Assembly: GCA_946811695.1 (NCBI GenBank)
Contig: OX328126.1
Location: 5,664,962 to 5,728,961 of the forward strand
Reading direction: 5' to 3'
Source of the DNA: Gonocerus acuteangulatus
Lineage: Eukaryota; Arthropoda; Insecta; Hemiptera; Coreidae
Length of the DNA stretch: 64,000 nucleotides
The notes beneath the pieces were generated by a model. That model saw only the letters and a list, made by a program, of their open reading frames with translations. It did not search any database and was not told where the DNA came from. The position numbers and the translations under genes were made by a program. Each line of letters starts with the position of its first letter. Within the stretch, counting starts at the first letter, position 1. This document shows positions 59,748 through 64,000 of this stretch, piece after piece.

Positions 59748-61334
59748 AATAAAGACTCTACCCGGAATTTGAAATTTACAGATAAAAAAGATCAACCACA
59801 AACATATTTTTCGAATAACATCATTAAAGATAATATACTTTTGGAAGAATCAAACCAAGTCAAAATTCCTTCTTACGAATTACCTTTCATACAATTGAAA
59901 AATAAAAATAAAAAATATTTATTCCTTATAGATACGGGTAGTGAAATCAGCATAATACAAAAAGAATATTACTTACAAATAAGAAAAAATTTAGAAAAAT
60001 ATAAATTATTACCTTTAAAAAATACATCTATAATTTCGGCCAATGGAAAGAAAACGCAATGTTGTAATAAACAATTATTTATTGAAACAAAGTATGAGGA
60101 ATATAGATTTGATGTAAATTTAATAATTGTGCCTGGGTTGACAAATAAATTAATCCTAGGAAATGATTTTTTAAATAAACACAAAGCAAAAATTGATTTC
60201 CAAGAAAGAACAATAAGTTTAAATTCAGAAAACCAAGATTGTTTAATACCTTTTTATAAAGTTATACTGACAAGAGAGAATAAAGAAATTTATAATATCA
60301 TGTATGAGAGCGAAGAAGAGGATAGCTCATTAAAATATAAATCAACTGAACTTGAAACAGATCCATTAAAAGAAATAAAACAGAAAATTCATGAAATTAG
60401 AAACAAAGAAAAAACAATAGAGATAAATGAAACAGAAATTCAAGATTTTGAGAAACTTTTAATAAAATCAAAAGATCTTTTCAATAATAAAGTAGGCTGT
60501 ATAAATTCGTATGAACATTATTTGGAATTGACAGACACTACACCATACAAACAATATCAATATAAATTAAATCCAAAATTGTTAGACAAAGCTGAAAAAG
60601 AATTAAACAATATGTTAGAACAAGGAGTAATTGAAGTATCTGACTCTTGCTATGTAAACCCTATTATATTGGTTCAGAAGAAAGATGAATCTGTTAGAAT
60701 TTGTCTGGATGGAAGGTTTTTAAACAAAAGAATAGTTCCAATGTATGATTCCCCTCCAAAGATTGATGAAATCTTAGCAAATTGTAATAATACTAAATAC
60801 ATGGCCACTTTAGATTTGAAAGCAAGCTTTTGGCAAGTGAAATTGCATCACAGCAGTAGAAAATACACTGCTTTTCAATTTAGAAATTCCACATATGCCT
60901 ATAAACGCATGCCATTTGGTTTAAATTCCAGCTTGGCATCTTTAATTAGAGCAATGAAAACAGTAATTCCAAAAAATTTAGATAAAAATATTAAAATATA
61001 TGTAGATGATATATTAATACATAGCAACAATTTCAATGAATTTATCAATACACTACAAAATTTATTTTCATCTCTTCAATCTGCAGGAATAACAATCAAT
61101 TTAAAGAAATCACAATTTTTCATAAAAGAATTGCCTTTTTTAGGATATATAATAACTACAAATGGCCTTATAAAAGAACCCAGTAAAGTTGATGATATAG
61201 TAAATTTTCCACAACCAAAAAAAAAAGAAAGAGTTACAAAGTTTTCTCGGATTAGTAAATTTCTACAACAAATTTTGTCCAAATTATGCAGAGATATCAA
61301 AATCATTATACCAGTTAACTTCAGAAAAAGTTAA
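59745..61334 (+). CDS. pol: Pol part 1: protease and reverse transcriptase
   Basis: In frame with gag after its TGA; no ATG is placed for independent initiation near the start. The aspartic protease active site LIDTGSEISI is at about 59922-59950. RT spans about 60470-61160, with YKQYQYKLNPKLL..AEKELN, LDGRFLNKRIV, TLDLKASFWQVKL and the catalytic YVDD at 60999-61010. From the run of ten A at 61217-61226 the protein loses similarity and stops at TAA 61332-61334, because the true frame continues one base off. Confidence 0.9.
   Translation, partial: LNKDSTRNLKFTDKKDQPQTYFSNNIIKDNILLEESNQVKIPSYELPFIQLKNKNKKYLFLIDTGSEISIIQKEYYLQIRKNLEKYKLLPLKNTSIISANGKKTQCCNKQLFIETKYEEYRFDVNLIIVPGLTNKLILGNDFLNKHKAKIDFQERTISLNSENQDCLIPFYKVILTRENKEIYNIMYESEEEDSSLKYKSTELETDPLKEIKQKIHEIRNKEKTIEINETEIQDFEKLLIKSKDLFNNKVGCINSYEHYLELTDTTPYKQYQYKLNPKLLDKAEKELNNMLEQGVIEVSDSCYVNPIILVQKKDESVRICLDGRFLNKRIVPMYDSPPKIDEILANCNNTKYMATLDLKASFWQVKLHHSSRKYTAFQFRNSTYAYKRMPFGLNSSLASLIRAMKTVIPKNLDKNIKIYVDDILIHSNNFNEFINTLQNLFSSLQSAGITINLKKSQFFIKELPFLGYIITTNGLIKEPSKVDDIVNFPQPKKKERVTKFSRISKFLQQILSKLCRDIKIIIPVNFRKS
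61217..61226 (+). other. Frameshift at a run of ten A in pol
   Basis: Upstream of the run, RT similarity is in the gag frame. Downstream, the RT thumb/connection and RNase H similarity is in the frame of 61219-63048. Nine A would keep one frame. The simplest reading is a one-base gain (slippage mutation or homopolymer sequencing error) rather than a programmed shift, because it falls inside a domain. Confidence 0.8.
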
Positions 61335-63048
61335 ATTTATTTGGAAAACTGATCACCAAGATGCTTTTGAAAATTTAAAATCTTTGTTAAATAAAAATAT
61401 TGTATTGATGTACCCAGATTATAATAAAGAATTTTATTTGGAAACTGATGCATCTGCATTTTCTTCTGGTGGAATATTATATCAGTTGGGAGAAAATAAA
61501 GAAAAACAGATAATAGGATTTTGTAGTAAATCATACAAAGCCGCTGAATTAAATTATTACAGCACGGAAAAAGAAATACTTGCCATTATCCACTCAATTA
61601 AAAATTTTTATTTCATTATAGCAGGATACCCCACTATAATAAGAACAGATTGTAAATCCATTCTTTTTATGCAATCTTGCAAAAATCCTCCAGATCGAAT
61701 TATTCGGTGGATGAATTTTTTAAACAATTTACCGTTAAAGTATGAGCATATTCCTGGAAAAGACAATTTTATGGCAGACTATTTAAGCCGAATACCAATC
61801 ATGAATAAATCAAGAATAAAAGAATTCCAGATAAACAATTTGAATTTAGAAACATTTTTTCAGAATCTAGTAACAAACCAGAAATTAAGCATGGACCTAA
61901 ATGAAAATGTGAAAAGAAAACCAAATAAATACCAAATTATAAATAATATGGTTCATAAAAAAGTGAGAGATAAATTTTTTGTAATTCCAACAAAAGATGA
62001 TATTAAGAAATTAATAAATATAGTCCATAATACATTTTGTCATGTAGGGGTAACCAAGTGTTATCAAATTATAAAAGAAAGGTTTACCTTTCCAAAATTA
62101 AGAAAAATTATAAATCTAGAAATTAACAAATGTCTGAAATGCCAATTAAATAAACCAGGAAAAGTGAACAAAGTACCAGAACAAACCATTATACCTAAAG
62201 GTCGTTTAGATCTTATATCCATTGATTATCTTGGACCTTTAATCTCAATTGGGAATTATCGCTATGTCTTTGTAATATTAGAAAATTTTACTAAACTAAC
62301 CAAATTATACCCTACGAAAAAAGCTAACATAAAAGAAGCTATCAACTCAATGAAACCATTTTTTGAAACTATTGGAAAACCAAAAAAGTGTCTAAGTGAT
62401 AATGCTACTTCATTTACATCAATGAAATGGGAAAATTTTCTTGTTAAAAACAACATTAAACGTATTTTAACATCCATAAGACATCCTTGTGGGAATAACT
62501 CTGAAAGAACTAATAGAGATGTGCTCACGTACTTGAGAATTATTTTAGATAAAAATCAATACCGTTGGAAAACAAATTTAGAAGAGATTGAAGATTGTTT
62601 AAATACTATTTATCATGCTACTACCGGTTTTACCCCCATTGAAGCTATGTTTGGTATAAAACCAAGAAGGTTTTGGGATCATTACATAGGGGAAGGTTTA
62701 AATCAAGAAGAAATTTTAACATTAGAGGAAATAGAACAAGAGATTAAAAATAATTTTCAAAAATTAAAAGATAAAAAAGAAATTGTAAATAAAAAACTTG
62801 TCAAATTCTCAACTTTTAAAATAAATGATAAAGTCCTTGTAAGAGCACTACGCATTCCGAAGAACGGAGGTCTAAATGCCAAGTTACTACCTTTATATGA
62901 GGGACCTTATAATGTTAACACCAAAGTCTCCAGACATACGTACCTTTTAGAAAACAAGGATGGAATTAGAAGAGGACTATTTCATGCCAGTTTATTAAAG
63001 AAATTTTATCCAAATGATGATGAGAACATGATTGGCCAATCTAATTAA
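61219..63048 (+). CDS. pol: Pol part 2: RNase H and integrase
   Basis: Open from the A run to TAA at 63046-63048. RNase H: YLETDASAFSSGGILYQLGE, STEKEILAIIHSIKNFYF and TDCKSILFM. Integrase: zinc-binding H..H..C..C (VHNTFCHVG ... CLKCQLN), catalytic D in SIDYLGPL, D in LSDNATSFTS and E in NSERTNRD, with 34 residues between the last two. The C-terminal domain has VLVRALRIPKNGGLNAKLLP 'LYEGPYNV' (GPY/F-type module). No chromodomain and no env follow. Confidence 0.92.
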   Translation, partial: KKKKELQSFLGLVNFYNKFCPNYAEISKSLYQLTSEKVKFIWKTDHQDAFENLKSLLNKNIVLMYPDYNKEFYLETDASAFSSGGILYQLGENKEKQIIGFCSKSYKAAELNYYSTEKEILAIIHSIKNFYFIIAGYPTIIRTDCKSILFMQSCKNPPDRIIRWMNFLNNLPLKYEHIPGKDNFMADYLSRIPIMNKSRIKEFQINNLNLETFFQNLVTNQKLSMDLNENVKRKPNKYQIINNMVHKKVRDKFFVIPTKDDIKKLINIVHNTFCHVGVTKCYQIIKERFTFPKLRKIINLEINKCLKCQLNKPGKVNKVPEQTIIPKGRLDLISIDYLGPLISIGNYRYVFVILENFTKLTKLYPTKKANIKEAINSMKPFFETIGKPKKCLSDNATSFTSMKWENFLVKNNIKRILTSIRHPCGNNSERTNRDVLTYLRIILDKNQYRWKTNLEEIEDCLNTIYHATTGFTPIEAMFGIKPRRFWDHYIGEGLNQEEILTLEEIEQEIKNNFQKLKDKKEIVNKKLVKFSTFKINDKVLVRALRIPKNGGLNAKLLPLYEGPYNVNTKVSRHTYLLENKDGIRRGLFHASLLKKFYPNDDENMIGQSN

Positions 63049-63161
63049 TAGTTCTGTATCCCGAAACTCCAAATTAAAAAAAATTCAATTTTAAATTTAT
63101 CTTTTATACCGGACTAAAAACATTTTTTTTTAATTTTTTTTTTTTTAGACAGGAGTGCAAA
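63049..63161 (+). other. Region between pol and 3' LTR, polypurine tract area
   Basis: AT-rich with T-runs. AGACAGGAGTGCAAA directly before the LTR is the most purine-rich stretch and the candidate plus-strand primer, though it is interrupted by pyrimidines. Confidence 0.6.
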
Positions 63162-63938
63162 TGTAATGATATATTACATTCTTGAAAATATTTTTAAATT
63201 CAAATAACCATCGATATTTTGAAAAGCCCGCGCAAATCACAAACCATATATACAAATAACATCGTATTATATACGATCAAAATTAATAATATTTTTGGAC
63301 AATACTGGTGTACAATATATCCATATTAAATGTACATTCAGATAACAATAAATTAATTATTTGGTATTACAAAAAACATAATTATTATCTTTATATATAA
63401 TCCGGCAAACTGCGGAAGTTGGAAAAAGGGAAGCCAAAGTTTCCCTATCGAATGGCGTCAGTCGATTCCCAACATTCATGGAATGAGGAGCTGGGGTCTG
63501 TCCTCAGTAAATTACAGAAGTCAGTTGATCCCCAGCAGCCCTGAATTGAGGATCGTGAGTTGATTCTCAGCAACGACATAGATAAGAAGTCTGTTGATTC
63601 TCAGCGTTGGTCGAATGCGGAGCTCTCCTCCAAGGAGTACGGAGTGTATTGAAGCCTTGTTGGAAGCGGATTGATTTAGAGGTAAAAATTTTTTTTTTTG
63701 TAGTTGTCGATTATTTTATTATTGTTTGTGTGTATTTTAATATTGTTTTGCATTTCGGAATTGTCTAAGAATTAATATTATATTCTTTATTCACTCGGAA
63801 CTTTTATCCCTGAGATTAATTTAAATTCATATAATAAAAGTAATTACAATTGTTTCATTCTTTTTATTAAAATAATTAATCTTAACAGTTATTGGCGACC
63901 CAACGTGGCGCAATCATTTTTTTATAATAATTAATCAT

Positions 63939-63942
<4 letters not shown>
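63162..63942 (+). repeat. 3' LTR
   Basis: Same length and ends as the 5' LTR. The one difference seen is C at 63751 against T at 57638. It also carries the PBS-like sequence near its end (about 63892-63912). Confidence 0.95.
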
Positions 63943-63999
<57 letters not shown>

Positions 64000-64000
64000 G
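63943..64000 (+). repeat. (TA)n(TG)n microsatellite
   Basis: TA repeat followed by TG repeat to the window edge; continuation of the site in which the LTR element sits. Confidence 0.97.

Noticed and set aside
61219..61334. Programmed frameshift in pol
   Set aside because: It falls inside the RT/RNase H region at a long homopolymer; mutation or sequencing error is simpler.
63049..63161. env gene after integrase
   Set aside because: Only about 110 bp lie between pol and the 3' LTR.

Overview
The window is AT-rich, intron-rich, repeat-dense nuclear DNA of an arthropod, most likely an insect. Two host genes are recognisable by translation. The protein matches, the canonical gt..ag splice sites and the tRNA/5S-derived SINEs exclude a prokaryote. 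The order of insect cannot be fixed from the sequence alone.

Host genes. (1) The 3' two thirds of a metabotropic GABA-B receptor subunit 2 gene lies on the + strand in twelve exons from 12368 to 39480 (about 681 codons). It covers the last part of the ligand-binding ectodomain, all seven membrane helices, the coiled coil and a long cytoplasmic tail ending in TAA. Exons 5' of 12368 are not in the window, so positions 1-12367 are probably intron. (2) The last three exons of an RTN4IP1-like mitochondrial NADPH oxidoreductase lie on the - strand (54503 to 50184), convergent with the receptor gene. Its upstream exons lie beyond the window or were not found.

Everything else is mobile DNA or unassigned AT-rich sequence. 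From the left: a 4.4 kb foldback-type element whose inverted arms are 65-bp tandem repeats (8 copies against 56); the tail of a non-LTR retrotransposon; a non-autonomous Helitron; several MITEs; a 2 kb terminal-inverted-repeat element carrying a LINE fragment that itself carries a SINE; a head-to-head palindromic repeat around a poly-A core. The receptor introns hold tRNA- and 5S-rRNA-derived SINEs, TTAA-flanked piggyBac-type MITEs, TA-flanked Tc1/mariner-type MITEs, foldback MITEs and a 54-bp minisatellite. The intergenic region and the RTN4IP1 introns hold mariner, Harbinger-like and piggyBac-like remnants.

The right end (57049-63942) is a nearly intact Ty3/Gypsy LTR retrotransposon with 781-bp LTRs that differ at one position by eye. 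Gag and Pol are in the same frame, separated by a single TGA followed by CTA, a known leaky-stop context. Pol is broken by a probable one-base gain in a run of ten A. No env gene is seen.

The most unusual items are the foldback element with a 715-bp higher-order repeat inside one arm, the TGA-CTA gag/pol junction, the PBS-like sequence inside the LTR, and SINEs with different heads (tRNA, 5S rRNA) that share one 3' module. All similarity statements rest on reading and recall of families; no database search was possible.
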